Assembly (NCBI RefSeq): GCF_030994125.1
Contig: NZ_CP099917.1
Span: forward strand, 620,001 to 684,000
Length of the DNA: 64,000 bases
Origin: Pseudoalteromonas xiamenensis
GTDB taxonomy: Bacteria > Pseudomonadota > Gammaproteobacteria > Enterobacterales > Alteromonadaceae
Reading direction: 5' to 3'
Shown here piece after piece: positions 18,634 to 29,064 of the stretch; the stretch's first letter is position 1, and each line of letters begins with the position of its first letter. Both the position numbers and the translations under genes were made by a program. The notes under the pieces were generated by a model. That model saw only the letters and a program-made list of their open reading frames with translations. It was not told where the DNA came from and searched no databases.

Positions 18634-19404
18634 TTACTCCGCGCCAAAGACAGGTAGTTTAACAAGATCAGGTGCTGCTTGGTTACGAGCAATACGGATC
18701 ATATCTTTGATAGGCTTAAGGTACTCATCACTTAACGCGTCCCACGTCTTAGTTTTGTTGTTCCAAACCCAAGCGTGTTTTAAGTCGAAAGACTGTGCAA
18801 CGTAAGCAACACGGCCTAAACGTGCGAAGTCAACGTTGATGTTCTTACCATCGATTTGTAAAGAACCTTGTGATGGAGCAATCGCAGAACCGTAAGAAGT
18901 TTCGATTGTGTACGCTTCAAGTACTTGACGGTACTTTTCAGACGTAGTTACTTTTGAGTTAACCATTAACTCACGTAACTTTTCTACGCGGCCAAGGCGA
19001 ACGTCAGTGTCAAACGGAATGTCCGCTTTGATGAATTGCTCGAGAGTATCAATCATGCGATACATCAAAGGCACAACATTTTGTTTAGTCTTGTCTACTT
19101 CAGCGATTTGACGATCAAAAGACTCGATACCAGCATTTTGGTCAGCTACCAAACGAGCTACGTGGTCATTGTAAACTTTCAAAAGTTCAGTCTCGTCAAT
19201 TGTCGCACGGAATTCAGCGACTAGCTCTTGAGATTGACCGTATAAGTTATCAACTTTTTCTTGAGATTTTTTAGCGTCCGCTTGAATTTGCTGACCTACG
19301 TTTTGTACGTCTTTCAACGGATCTGCCATCACATTGCTGCTTGCAAGTGCAAATGCGCCAACCAACGCAGAAGCTACAAGACTCTTTCTGATTTTAACAG
19401 ACAT
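18634..19404 (-). CDS. DUF3450 periplasmic protein, first gene of the TonB cluster
   Basis: 256 residues from ATG 19404, preceded by GGGAAC; a TTG three codons upstream is not needed. Signal peptide ending near SNVMA, then coiled coil (about 30-120; QQIQADAKKSQEKVDNLYGQ and so on) and a C-terminal domain with SYGSAIAPSQGSLQIDG. DUF3450 proteins usually head TonB2-type operons of marine gammaproteobacteria; their mechanism is not established. The promoter must lie in the 414-base gap upstream. Confidence 0.9.
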   Translation of the reverse strand: MSVKIRKSLVASALVGAFALASSNVMADPLKDVQNVGQQIQADAKKSQEKVDNLYGQSQELVAEFRATIDETELLKVYNDHVARLVADQNAGIESFDRQIAEVDKTKQNVVPLMYRMIDTLEQFIKADIPFDTDVRLGRVEKLRELMVNSKVTTSEKYRQVLEAYTIETSYGSAIAPSQGSLQIDGKNINVDFARLGRVAYVAQSFDLKHAWVWNNKTKTWDALSDEYLKPIKDMIRIARNQAAPDLVKLPVFGAE

Positions 19405-19818
19405 AGTTCCCAACCAATTAAGTAATGTTACTTTTATAATTTTATCACCCCTTATCTAGGGGCAACCCTGATATCTTTTGGGAGATATCAACCCTCCAAT
19501 AATGCTAAAAGGCTTAGCCCGTGTCAACTTAACCTGCGAAACAATTTTAAGGCAAGTTTCTGTATTAAATTCAAAAAAAACATTATATTAACATTGTAGC
19601 ACAGCAAGAATCTTAACAACCCCACTAGTGACGTACCTTTTACCTCTATTGTTTACATTTAATTACAAATTACACTGCTGATGTAACTTAAACATTAAAT
19701 CTAAACAAACCTAAGCAACCATATGTTTTATATCGCTTTCTTGATTTTATTTTTTTTATTTATATGAGATATTGCAACAAGCTATTTCGTTCGATATTTA
19801 ACCTACGAAACCATAGTT
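19405..19818. other. intergenic region between TonB cluster and CAT-like gene
   Basis: About 414 AT-rich bases upstream of the minus-strand TonB operon and downstream of the minus-strand CAT-like gene, so it must hold the operon promoter. I found no convincing Fur box, tRNA or coding frame. Short ORFs in it lack ribosome sites. Confidence 0.5.
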
Positions 19819-20469
19819 TTAGTCATTTACCCGTATTTCATCCAGTTTTTTCTGCAATTTATCGACAAATTTTGCAACATGAAGCCCATCCATTAATGCA
19901 TGATGAACATCGATTGACAAAGGGGTTAGACCAGTTTCGATGTTGTATCCACCAAATACACATTTTGGGATACCAGTAGACTTTCCAAAATTGCTTGCAT
20001 GAGAGAAAGCACTAAAATTTAACCATGGCAAAATAGATACATGGCTTACATCGAGGCGCTTTTCATTTGTCATCACCCGTTCGCTGAACAGTACTTCGTT
20101 ATGCACTATCGACTTCTGAATTTTGAGCATTTTGTCAAAATCTTCCAAAGTCATTTCCGTGGATACGGTCACAAAACGAAAGGTTTCGTCATCAGCGAGT
20201 GTAACGATGCTCTGCTCTACTGTGTCACAAATAACGGGCTTATTATCTTTGATCCGCATTCGCATTGGCTCATAGTCGTTAATCGCCTGACCGAGCGCGT
20301 GAACATAGGCAGAACTGAAAGAAATTGAGTGAGACTTACAATACTGATACAGCGGTTTCATATTTAGCGAAACACAAACATTAAAGTAAGGCTGTGCAAA
20401 TTCGTTAAAAAAGTTGAAGTGTTCTTTTCTGGACCAACTGTTTAGGTCAATTTCGGTGAGTTGAGACAT
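19819..20469 (-). CDS. chloramphenicol acetyltransferase-like acyltransferase
   Basis: 216 residues from MSQLTEID at 20469; a start seven codons earlier sits inside the preceding terminator. CAT-fold protein with the catalytic block DVHHALMDGLHVAKF (HHxxxDG) near the C-terminus, plus SRKEHFNFF at the start and INDYEPMRMRI. Chromosomal CAT-like enzymes in such bacteria may acetylate chloramphenicol or another small hydroxyl substrate; the substrate here is unknown. No strong ribosome site is visible. Confidence 0.85.
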   Translation of the reverse strand: MSQLTEIDLNSWSRKEHFNFFNEFAQPYFNVCVSLNMKPLYQYCKSHSISFSSAYVHALGQAINDYEPMRMRIKDNKPVICDTVEQSIVTLADDETFRFVTVSTEMTLEDFDKMLKIQKSIVHNEVLFSERVMTNEKRLDVSHVSILPWLNFSAFSHASNFGKSTGIPKCVFGGYNIETGLTPLSIDVHHALMDGLHVAKFVDKLQKKLDEIRVND

Positions 20470-20471
20470 TG

Positions 20472-20502
20472 TAAAAATAAAAATGGGCACATTCAGTGCC
20501 CA
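20472..20502 (-). terminator. terminator after leucine dehydrogenase gene
   Basis: The minus strand has TGGGCAC, loop TGAAT, GTGCCCA and then a T-rich tail (TTTTTATTTTT), 25 bases past the dehydrogenase stop. Confidence 0.85.
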
Positions 20503-20526
20503 AAGAATAACGTCTATTTTGGAATT

Positions 20527-21567
20527 TTATAAACCGTTTGCGATGATTTCACGCGCTAATTCATCCGCAATATGATGCGTCGACTTATTCTCTTCATCTG
20601 CGCGTTTGAAGATCTCAAGTAACGTATCGTAAATGCCTTCAACGTGCTTGATTGACTTCGCCTCATTATAGCCTTCAGGGTTTGTTTCATAATACACGTT
20701 AATGATTCCACCCGCATTGATGACATAATCTGGTGCGTATAGAACATTATTGTCGCGCAGAATATCGCCGTGACGAGAAGCCGCTAACTGGTTATTTGCA
20801 CAACCAGCGATGATTTTAGCTTTAATGCGTGGGATAGTATTATCATTGAGTGTTGCACCCAATGCACAAGGCGCATACACATCAACATCTAAATCATAGA
20901 TTTCATCGATACCAACCGCAGTCGCGCCGAATTCTGTTACTACACGGTCAATTGAAGCTTGATTGATATCAGTAACAAACAGCTCCGCTCCTGCTTCATG
21001 TAAATATTTACACAAACCATATGCAACTGCACCTAGACCTTGCACCGCCACTTTCAGGCCTTTGATGTCTTGATTACCGTGTTTATGTTGAAGCGCAGCT
21101 TTAATACCCAAAAAAGTACCTAATGCGGTATAAGGTGATGGGTTGCCACTTTTACCTTCAAGACCTAACACATAATTCGTCTCTTTGTGCATCATCATCA
21201 CATCGCCCGTAGTGATGTTTACGTCTTCAGCAGAATAGTAAGAACCACCCAAGCGCTCAAGGTGACGACCGAATGCTCGGAAAAGCTCTTCGGACTTAAT
21301 CGACTTTGCGTCACCGATAATAACCGATTTACCACCACCAAACGGTAAACGAGCAACTGCATTCTTGTAGGTCATGCCTTTTGATAAACGAAGAACGTCA
21401 ACAATCGCTTCATCATCTGTTGCGTAGTTCCACAAGCGACATCCACCGACTGCTGGACCTAACGCAGTACTGTGTACTGCAATAATCGCTTTTAAGCCTG
21501 ATTGTTCGTCGCTACAAAACACGACTTGTTCATGATTATCAAATTCAACTTGGTTAAATACAGCCAC
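20527..21567 (-). CDS. ldh: leucine (Glu/Leu/Phe/Val-type) dehydrogenase
   Basis: 346 residues from a GTG start at 21567 with GGAG nine bases upstream; the longer frame to 21651 has no ribosome site. NAD-dependent oxidative deamination of branched-chain amino acids. Visible are GGCRLWNY, catalytic Lys in RLSKGMTYKNA, the PFGGGK motif, the Rossmann glycine motif VQGLGAVAYGL and APDYVINAGG. The length equals typical leucine dehydrogenases. A palindrome resembling BCAA-catabolism operators lies 230 bases upstream. Confidence 0.9.
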   Translation of the reverse strand: MAVFNQVEFDNHEQVVFCSDEQSGLKAIIAVHSTALGPAVGGCRLWNYATDDEAIVDVLRLSKGMTYKNAVARLPFGGGKSVIIGDAKSIKSEELFRAFGRHLERLGGSYYSAEDVNITTGDVMMMHKETNYVLGLEGKSGNPSPYTALGTFLGIKAALQHKHGNQDIKGLKVAVQGLGAVAYGLCKYLHEAGAELFVTDINQASIDRVVTEFGATAVGIDEIYDLDVDVYAPCALGATLNDNTIPRIKAKIIAGCANNQLAASRHGDILRDNNVLYAPDYVINAGGIINVYYETNPEGYNEAKSIKHVEGIYDTLLEIFKRADEENKSTHHIADELAREIIANGL

Positions 21568-21789
21568 TTTCTTGTTCTCCGAAATGTAATACCCTGAGGG
21601 TAGCGCTGAAATTCCGATGACTCTAACATTAACTGTTCTCTCTCGCCACAAAATGAGATGATAAATCCCCCTAAAAAAGAAAAATGAAATTATTAATGCA
21701 AGCTTATTGAATATTACAAATTAACTAGTCTTCATTGATTATTTCGAAAGAGATTTTTAACTAAGAAATTTAGCGTTCAGGTATGACTT

Positions 21790-21811
21790 GTTTACGTTTA
21801 CGTAAACGAAC
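21790..21811. promoter_or_regulatory. palindromic operator candidate upstream of leucine dehydrogenase
   Basis: GTTTACGTAAAC is a perfect 12-bp palindrome (21796-21807), preceded by another GTTTAC. The shape recalls LiuR-type sites upstream of branched-chain amino-acid genes, but I recall that consensus only roughly. It lies between the fumarase terminator and the dehydrogenase start. Confidence 0.35.
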
Positions 21812-21834
21812 AGTGTTTTGTAAGATTATTTGTA

Positions 21835-21860
21835 CAAAAAAGCGCGGACATTGCCGCGCT
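21835..21860 (-). terminator. terminator after fumarase gene
   Basis: The minus strand has AGCGCGG, loop CAATGT, CCGCGCT and then TTTTTG, 16 bases beyond the stop codon. Confidence 0.9.
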
Positions 21861-21875
21861 GATAAAAGTCGTTTA

Positions 21876-23402
21876 TTAGCGAAGTTTTTCGTCTAATTCT
21901 TCGATTTTCGCTTTCCAAATTGCAGGGCCTGCGGTGTGAGCATTGTTACCATCGCTGTCTACAGCCACCGTCACTGGCATATCTTCTACTTCAAATTCGT
22001 AGATTGCCTCCATACCTAAATCTTCAAAGGCCACAACACGCGCTTTTTTGATAGCTTTAGATACAAGATAAGCCGCACCACCTACAGCCATAAGGTAGAT
22101 AGATTTGTTTTGTTTAATCGATTCAACTGTTGCTGGACCGCGCTCTGCTTTACCTATCATGCCGATAATGCCCGTTTTTTCAAGCATCATGTCTGTGAAC
22201 TTGTCCATACGAGTCGCTGTTGTTGGGCCTGCCGGACCTACGGCTTCATTACCTACCGCATCAACTGGTCCTACGTAATAGATAAACTTATTGTCGAAAT
22301 CGACACCTTCAGGCAACCCTTGACCTGAGTTAATCATATCTTGAAGACGTTTATGCGCAGCATCACGACCCGTTAGGATTTTACCAGTAAGAAGTACCGT
22401 CTCGCCCATCTTCCAATCGAGCGTATCTTCTTTTGTTAGCGTATCTAGGTTCACACGGCGTGTATCTGCACCCACTTCAAATGTGAGCTCTGGCCAATCT
22501 TCAACTTTCGGTGCTTCAAGATTCGCAGGACCTGAGCCATCAAGCGTGAAGTGAACATGGCGAGTTGCAGCACAGTTCGGGATCATCACAACAGGTTTAG
22601 ATGCGGCGTGTGTCGGTGCCGTTTTGATTTTTACGTCGACGACCGTAGTTAAACCTCCAAGACCTTGAGCACCAATGCCTAACTTGTTTGCGCGCTCATA
22701 GATTTCAAGACGAAGCTTTTCTTCCGCCGTTTCTGCACCACGCTCCATCAACTCATGGATATCAACAGGGTCCATTAAAGACTCTTTAGCAAGTACCGCT
22801 GCTTTTTCTGCAGTACCGCCAATACCTATGCCGAGCATACCTGGTGGACACCAGCCTGCGCCCATCAATGGCAATGTTTTTTCAACCCACTCGGCAACGT
22901 CATCAGAAGGGTTAAGCATAACCATTTTAGTTTTGTTTTCAGAACCGCCGCCTTTCGCTGCAATCATCACTTCAACTTCAGCACCAGGCACCATATCGAT
23001 GTGTACAACTGAAGGCGTATTGTCTTTCGTGTTTTTACGACTACCAGCAGGATCAGCAACAATAGATGCACGCAGCGGGTTGTTTGGATTTAAATATGCG
23101 CGGCGAGTACCTTCATCAACCATTTGTTGAACAGTAAGGTCTGTTTTATCCCACTTTACGTCCATACCGATTTTCACGAAACACGTTACAATTCCCGTAT
23201 CTTGACAAAGTGGACGACGACCTTCGGCAGACATACGCGAGTTAATCAAAATTTGGGCAATTGCGTCTTTCGCCGCTTTGCTTTGTTCTTTGTTGTATGC
23301 TTTTTCTAACGCTTGGACAAAGTCGAGAGGGTGATAGTATGAGATGTACTGAAGTGCATCTTCAATGCTGTCGATAAAATCTTGCTGACGAATAACGCTC
23401 AT
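21876..23402 (-). CDS. fumA: class I fumarate hydratase
   Basis: 508 residues. Iron-sulphur fumarase of the FumA/FumB type converting fumarate to malate in the TCA cycle. Cluster Cys residues appear in RRPLCQDTGIVTCF and IPNCAATRH, with GKGG-type segments AKGGGSENKTKM and PVDAVGNEAVGPAGPTTATRM. AAGGAA lies seven bases before the ATG. Divergent from pabB. The gene name follows the best-known paralogue; fumB is equally possible. Confidence 0.93.
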   Translation of the reverse strand: MSVIRQQDFIDSIEDALQYISYYHPLDFVQALEKAYNKEQSKAAKDAIAQILINSRMSAEGRRPLCQDTGIVTCFVKIGMDVKWDKTDLTVQQMVDEGTRRAYLNPNNPLRASIVADPAGSRKNTKDNTPSVVHIDMVPGAEVEVMIAAKGGGSENKTKMVMLNPSDDVAEWVEKTLPLMGAGWCPPGMLGIGIGGTAEKAAVLAKESLMDPVDIHELMERGAETAEEKLRLEIYERANKLGIGAQGLGGLTTVVDVKIKTAPTHAASKPVVMIPNCAATRHVHFTLDGSGPANLEAPKVEDWPELTFEVGADTRRVNLDTLTKEDTLDWKMGETVLLTGKILTGRDAAHKRLQDMINSGQGLPEGVDFDNKFIYYVGPVDAVGNEAVGPAGPTTATRMDKFTDMMLEKTGIIGMIGKAERGPATVESIKQNKSIYLMAVGGAAYLVSKAIKKARVVAFEDLGMEAIYEFEVEDMPVTVAVDSDGNNAHTAGPAIWKAKIEELDEKLR

Positions 23403-23567
23403 ATCGATTCCTTAATTGCCGACATTTGGTCAAGTAACTTGTACCAATGACGCTTGAGTTAAACTTCCACAGTAGCGAATTGAACAGATGACTGTCACTA
23501 CTATGGTAAACGGTGTATTTATGATACCCTCCTCGCCCGTTTCGAGCTAGTTTTCGGGTTGAAGTAA

Positions 23568-24905
23568 ATGATAAATGAGCACATCCAAGTAATCCCATTA
23601 GACATTTCGCTATCTACGGACGATTGTTTTGATCATTTTGCCGCGCTTCCTTACGCGGTATTACTCGATTCAGCCGGTGCGTCACACTCAAATAGTCAAT
23701 TTGACATCATCGTATCGTGGCCGGAACACGTTATAACAGCCAACCAAGGCAGGTTCTATAGCGATGATGAAGAAATAGTCAACGTTCACTCAGCAATGAA
23801 CGAGCTACTTTCACGCTATTGTTCGAGCAATCGCTCTTCTTTGCCCTTTGGTGGCGGCTGGGTTGGCCATTTCTGTTATGACCTAGGTCGATATTTCGAA
23901 AAAATGCCCGAGCTCGCCGAGCGTGATATTGATTTCCCAGATATGTCTGTGGGCCTTTATCCTGATGCATTAATCTTCAGTCACGTTGAACAGAAATGGT
24001 TTTACGTACACCAACCGAAGACCAATCGTTTGGCGCGCTTTATGTCACAGTTGCACGCTGAAACAAACCACGCGTCATTCCAACTTTCGTCATCATGGAC
24101 GTCTAACCTGCAATTCAATGACTACCAAGCACGATTCGAGGCAATTCAAGCGTACTTGCGCAGCGGTGATTGTTACCAAATTAATTTAGCACAGCGGTTC
24201 AACGCAGTTTTTGGCGGTTCACCTTGGCTTGCCTATCGAAAATTACGCGCGTCAAATCAAGCGCCATTTTCTGCTTTTATTAATCATCCTAAAGGCTGTG
24301 TGTTGTCTGTTTCACCTGAGCGATTTATCAAAGTTGATGATCGAAAAGTCGAAACCAAACCCATTAAGGGCACTTTACCGCGCGGCAAAACACCTCAAGA
24401 AGACCAAGCACTTTCGGAGCAATTACGACAATCACCAAAAGACCAAGCTGAGAATGTTATGATAGTCGACTTGCTAAGAAACGATTTAGGTAAAGTTGCC
24501 AAACCAGGTAGTGTTGAAGTGCCGAGCTTGTTTGCTATTGAAAGTTTTCCTGCTGTACACCATTTAGTAAGTACCGTTACTTCCATGCTTGCTGAGGGCT
24601 TTACCCCTATCGACCAATTGTTTGCTGCGTTTCCAGGTGGTTCTATTACAGGTGCTCCAAAAATTAGGGCAATGGAAATCATTGAAGAGCTTGAGCCGCA
24701 TCGTCGAAGCATTTATTGTGGTGCAATCGGCTATGTTAGCGCCTGTGGTAAGATGGATACGTCAATTACTATCCGCACGCTTATCGCAACCAACAATAAA
24801 CTATATTGTTGGGCTGGCGGCGGTATTGTTGTTGATTCCGAGTGCCAAAGCGAGTACGAAGAAACGTTACATAAGGTCAATAAAATCTTGCCTGTACTAA
24901 AGTAA
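23568..24905 (+). CDS. pabB: aminodeoxychorismate synthase component I
   Basis: 445 residues. With glutamine amidotransferase PabA it aminates chorismate for folate synthesis. The signature Lys motif KPIKGTLPRG distinguishes PabB from TrpE, and SGDCYQINLAQRF, DLLRNDLGKVA, FPGGSITGAPKIRAMEII and WAGGGIVVDS are all present. Ribosome site GAAG precedes the ATG by six bases. NudL follows after 25 bases, probably cotranscribed. Confidence 0.95.
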   Translation: MINEHIQVIPLDISLSTDDCFDHFAALPYAVLLDSAGASHSNSQFDIIVSWPEHVITANQGRFYSDDEEIVNVHSAMNELLSRYCSSNRSSLPFGGGWVGHFCYDLGRYFEKMPELAERDIDFPDMSVGLYPDALIFSHVEQKWFYVHQPKTNRLARFMSQLHAETNHASFQLSSSWTSNLQFNDYQARFEAIQAYLRSGDCYQINLAQRFNAVFGGSPWLAYRKLRASNQAPFSAFINHPKGCVLSVSPERFIKVDDRKVETKPIKGTLPRGKTPQEDQALSEQLRQSPKDQAENVMIVDLLRNDLGKVAKPGSVEVPSLFAIESFPAVHHLVSTVTSMLAEGFTPIDQLFAAFPGGSITGAPKIRAMEIIEELEPHRRSIYCGAIGYVSACGKMDTSITIRTLIATNNKLYCWAGGGIVVDSECQSEYEETLHKVNKILPVLK

Positions 24906-24930
24906 AGTGCGTTTATAACAGGAGAAGCGA

Positions 24931-25494
24931 TTGCGATTTGCAGAATTTGTGTCTCGATTTTTGCTCTACTCACAAGGTGGAGTACATTCATATCCTCCCA
25001 TGAAGCTACGCCAAAGTGCCGTATTAGTACCTGTCGTAAATATTGACGAACAAGCCCATTTATTGCTGTGCAAACGCCCAACTTATCTCAAACATCACCC
25101 CGGTCAAATCTGTTTTCCAGGCGGAAAAGTGGACCCTGATGACCTGTCGGTTGTTCACACTGCGCTTAGAGAATGTCACGAAGAACTGGACATACCAGTA
25201 GAAAATGTAACGATTCTGGGCCAAATCGAGCCCATAGATACAGCCACTGGATTCTCAATCAGTCCAGTTATTGCCACGTTGAATTGGCCGCTATCCATAA
25301 CACCCAATCCAGGTGAAGTTGAAGCTACCTTCTTGATTTCTATAGAAGAAGCAATGAAACCATCTAATTGGTCTCAGCTCCAAGTGCCTGTCAAACATCG
25401 AACCATCACCGTGAACGGCAAGATGACTGAGCAGGGACTCCTTTGGGGAGCGACCGCCAAAATCATACACAACTTATTTGAACGCATTACCTAA
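24931..25494 (+). CDS. nudL: Nudix hydrolase, CoA pyrophosphatase NudL type
   Basis: 187 residues. The start is TTG at 24931, chosen because AGGAG lies six bases upstream and the extra N-terminus (FAEFVSRF) matches NudL; the first ATG is 69 bases later. The Nudix block FPGGKVDPDDLSVVH then LRECHEELDIP carries the catalytic REXXEE variant with Asp where the first Glu normally sits, as in NudL. The family hydrolyses CoA to 3',5'-ADP and 4'-phosphopantetheine. Downstream partner of pabB. Confidence 0.87.
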   Translation: MRFAEFVSRFLLYSQGGVHSYPPMKLRQSAVLVPVVNIDEQAHLLLCKRPTYLKHHPGQICFPGGKVDPDDLSVVHTALRECHEELDIPVENVTILGQIEPIDTATGFSISPVIATLNWPLSITPNPGEVEATFLISIEEAMKPSNWSQLQVPVKHRTITVNGKMTEQGLLWGATAKIIHNLFERIT

Positions 25495-25575
25495 TTACCC
25501 CCAGTAGCTAGTTACAACGGATTGTATACACGTTATGATGTGTCCCCCGTTCTTAGGTAATGTTGAGTAATATTT

Positions 25576-26952
25576 ATGATCAGCGCATTCGACATGTTCA
25601 GTATCGGCATTGGGCCGTCCTCGTCACATACAGTGGGGCCAATGCGTGCATCTCGTTTGTTTGTAAAAGATCTTCAAGCATCTGAATTGTTTGATAAAGT
25701 AACGTCTGTACGAGTTGAACTATTCGGTTCACTTGGACAAACTGGTATTGGCCACGGTTCAGGTAAAGCAGTTATTCTAGGGTTGGCTGGTTTCGATCCG
25801 GAATCCATTGATGCAGACGCCGTTCCAGATATTCTTGATAAAATTGAACGCGAACAAATGATCTATTTGGATCAAACCAATGCGGTTGATTTTCCAAAGC
25901 AAGGTGCGATTGTTTTCCACCGTCGAAAAACGCTCCCTAAACATTCGAATGCAATGGAACTACAAGCGTTTGTTGGCGAAGAAATGGTTCATAGCCAAAT
26001 TTACTATTCCATTGGCGGCGGCTTTATTGTGCGCGATCAGGACTTTGAACAAGAAAAGCAAGCCGCACTAGACGTCCGAGAAGAAAATCCAGCACCGTTC
26101 CCGTTTAACAACGCTACCGAATTACTTTCTCTGTGTAAAGAATCAGGTTTGAGTGTTTCTTCTCTGATGATGCAAAACGAAAAAACCTTGCGCAAAGAAG
26201 CCGATATTAAAGAAGAATTGTTTAACATTTGGCAAGTGATGAAAGCATGTATAGAGCGTGGGATCCGAACAGAAGGCATTTTACCGGGTGGCTTAAAAGT
26301 TAAGCGTCGTGCGCCAAGTTTGTATTTAAAACTTAACGTTGAAAACTCAAACGATCCGTTAAGAGCAATGGACTGGGTTGATCTATTTGCACTGGCGGTT
26401 AATGAGGAAAATGCCGCTGGTGGTCGTGTTGTAACAGCTCCTACAAATGGTGCTGCGGGTATCCTTCCGGCAGTATTGATGTATTACCACACGTTTATAA
26501 AAGAAGTAGACCGCGAAATTGCGACTCGTTATCTACTATCTGCAGCGGCTATTGGTATTCTTTATAAAAAGAATGCGTCTATCTCTGGTGCTGAAGTAGG
26601 TTGTCAGGGTGAAGTTGGCGTAGCTTGCTCTATGGCTGCAGGCGCACTAACTGAAATTATGGGTGGTAACGCGACTCAAGTGGAAAACGCTGCGGAAATA
26701 GGCATGGAACACAACCTTGGTTTAACGTGCGACCCAGTGGGTGGCCTCGTTCAGGTCCCCTGTATTGAACGTAATGCCATGGGCGCAGTAAAAGCCATTA
26801 ATGCTTCACGTTTAGCAATGCGCGGCAGCGGCGAACAAAAAGTATCTTTAGACAAAGTTATCAAAACAATGCTCGATACGGGTAACGATATGAAGACGAA
26901 GTACAAAGAGACAGCTCGTGGTGGACTTGCGGTTAACATTATCGAATGTTAA
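25576..26952 (+). CDS. sdaA: L-serine dehydratase
   Basis: 458 residues, one-chain form. Fe-S enzyme deaminating serine to pyruvate. [17 protein letters not shown] at residues 10-26 is diagnostic; the cluster Cys occur in [15 protein letters not shown] and in [18 protein letters not shown]. Also visible are [14 protein letters not shown] and the [11 protein letters not shown]-terminus. Transcription ends at the terminator shared with cysB. Confidence 0.96.
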   Translation: MISAFDMFSIGIGPSSSHTVGPMRASRLFVKDLQASELFDKVTSVRVELFGSLGQTGIGHGSGKAVILGLAGFDPESIDADAVPDILDKIEREQMIYLDQTNAVDFPKQGAIVFHRRKTLPKHSNAMELQAFVGEEMVHSQIYYSIGGGFIVRDQDFEQEKQAALDVREENPAPFPFNNATELLSLCKESGLSVSSLMMQNEKTLRKEADIKEELFNIWQVMKACIERGIRTEGILPGGLKVKRRAPSLYLKLNVENSNDPLRAMDWVDLFALAVNEENAAGGRVVTAPTNGAAGILPAVLMYYHTFIKEVDREIATRYLLSAAAIGILYKKNASISGAEVGCQGEVGVACSMAAGALTEIMGGNATQVENAAEIGMEHNLGLTCDPVGGLVQVPCIERNAMGAVKAINASRLAMRGSGEQKVSLDKVIKTMLDTGNDMKTKYKETARGGLAVNIIEC

Positions 26953-26965
26953 TTCTTTAAATGAT

Positions 26966-26993
26966 AAAAAAAGCTGGCTTCGGCCAGCTTTTT

Positions 26994-26995
<2 letters not shown>
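26966..26995. terminator. bidirectional terminator between sdaA and cysB
   Basis: AAAAAAAGCTGGC, loop TTCG, GCCAGCTTTTTTT: a 13-bp stem with U-tracts on both strands, overlapping the cysB stop. Confidence 0.93.
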
Positions 26996-28279
<1,284 letters not shown>

Positions 28280-29038
28280 ATGATTGTTACGGTCATCATT
28301 ATGCTGATTGTTGCACTCATTGTGATTGCTGTTTGGGTCAGTGCGATTCAACAACACAAAGAGAAACAAGAAGCTGAGCGCCGAAAAGAACTCGCAAAAC
28401 AAAAAAAAGTAATCGAAGAGTCTGAAGATGTCATCCTGAATGCCAGCAATATTCCGATGTCTGAAACGATAGTCCGTATAATTCAAAGAAGAGTCCACGA
28501 CGCACTTGCTGTCATGGTTGAGCTGTCGCCGACTTCACGAGAATTGAAAAACAGATTACATGAATCAAAAGAGCGTATTTCTAGCAGTATTGATGGTGCT
28601 GACGCTGAACGATTAGTGATGCCAGACAATGACAAGCAAATTATTGCGCTTGTACAAGGCATCAAGAAATTGCGACAAATCCTGCGCTCGGAACATTCGA
28701 AAGGAAAAGTTGATACTCAAGTCTTCGTAATGGAAGACAAACGTTTAGAAAAGTTACAACTGCGTATCAATGTCGAATCTCAAATAAAGCGCGGTCGCTC
28801 AGCTCGTGCGGCTAATATGGTTGGTTCTGCACGACAGTATTTCGAGAAAGCGTACGCCACAATTTGTAGCGTTACGTATAACGATGAATACGTTTCCGAA
28901 AAACGCGCTGAATTGGAAAAATATTTGGAAGAAATCAGCGTTGAATTGAAAGCGTCTAACGCTTCGTCTGTTAAGAAAAAAGCAGAGCAAGAACGCGACG
29001 ATTTAGATGTACTATTTGCACCGAAGAAAAAGTGGTAA
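28280..29038 (+). CDS. membrane-anchored coiled-coil protein of unknown function
   Basis: 252 residues. N-terminal transmembrane helix (residues 2-23, almost pure Ile/Val/Met/Leu), then charged coiled coil (KEKQEAERRKELAKQKK), a helical middle (RIIQRRVHDALAVM, IKKLRQILRSE) and a C-terminal helical hairpin with RAANMVGSARQYFEKAYATI, ending in DDLDVLFAPKKKW. Topology is probably N-in with a cytoplasmic body. The gene is divergent from cysB. No family is recognised with confidence. Confidence 0.75.
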   Translation: MIVTVIIMLIVALIVIAVWVSAIQQHKEKQEAERRKELAKQKKVIEESEDVILNASNIPMSETIVRIIQRRVHDALAVMVELSPTSRELKNRLHESKERISSSIDGADAERLVMPDNDKQIIALVQGIKKLRQILRSEHSKGKVDTQVFVMEDKRLEKLQLRINVESQIKRGRSARAANMVGSARQYFEKAYATICSVTYNDEYVSEKRAELEKYLEEISVELKASNASSVKKKAEQERDDLDVLFAPKKKW

Positions 29039-29051
29039 AAACCACTTTTTC
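29026..29051. terminator. bidirectional terminator between convergent genes
   Basis: GAAAAAGTGGT, loop AAAA and ACCACTTTTTC form an 11-bp stem with A/T-runs on both sides. Confidence 0.85.
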
Positions 29052-29064
29052 TCCTTCAGATTGA

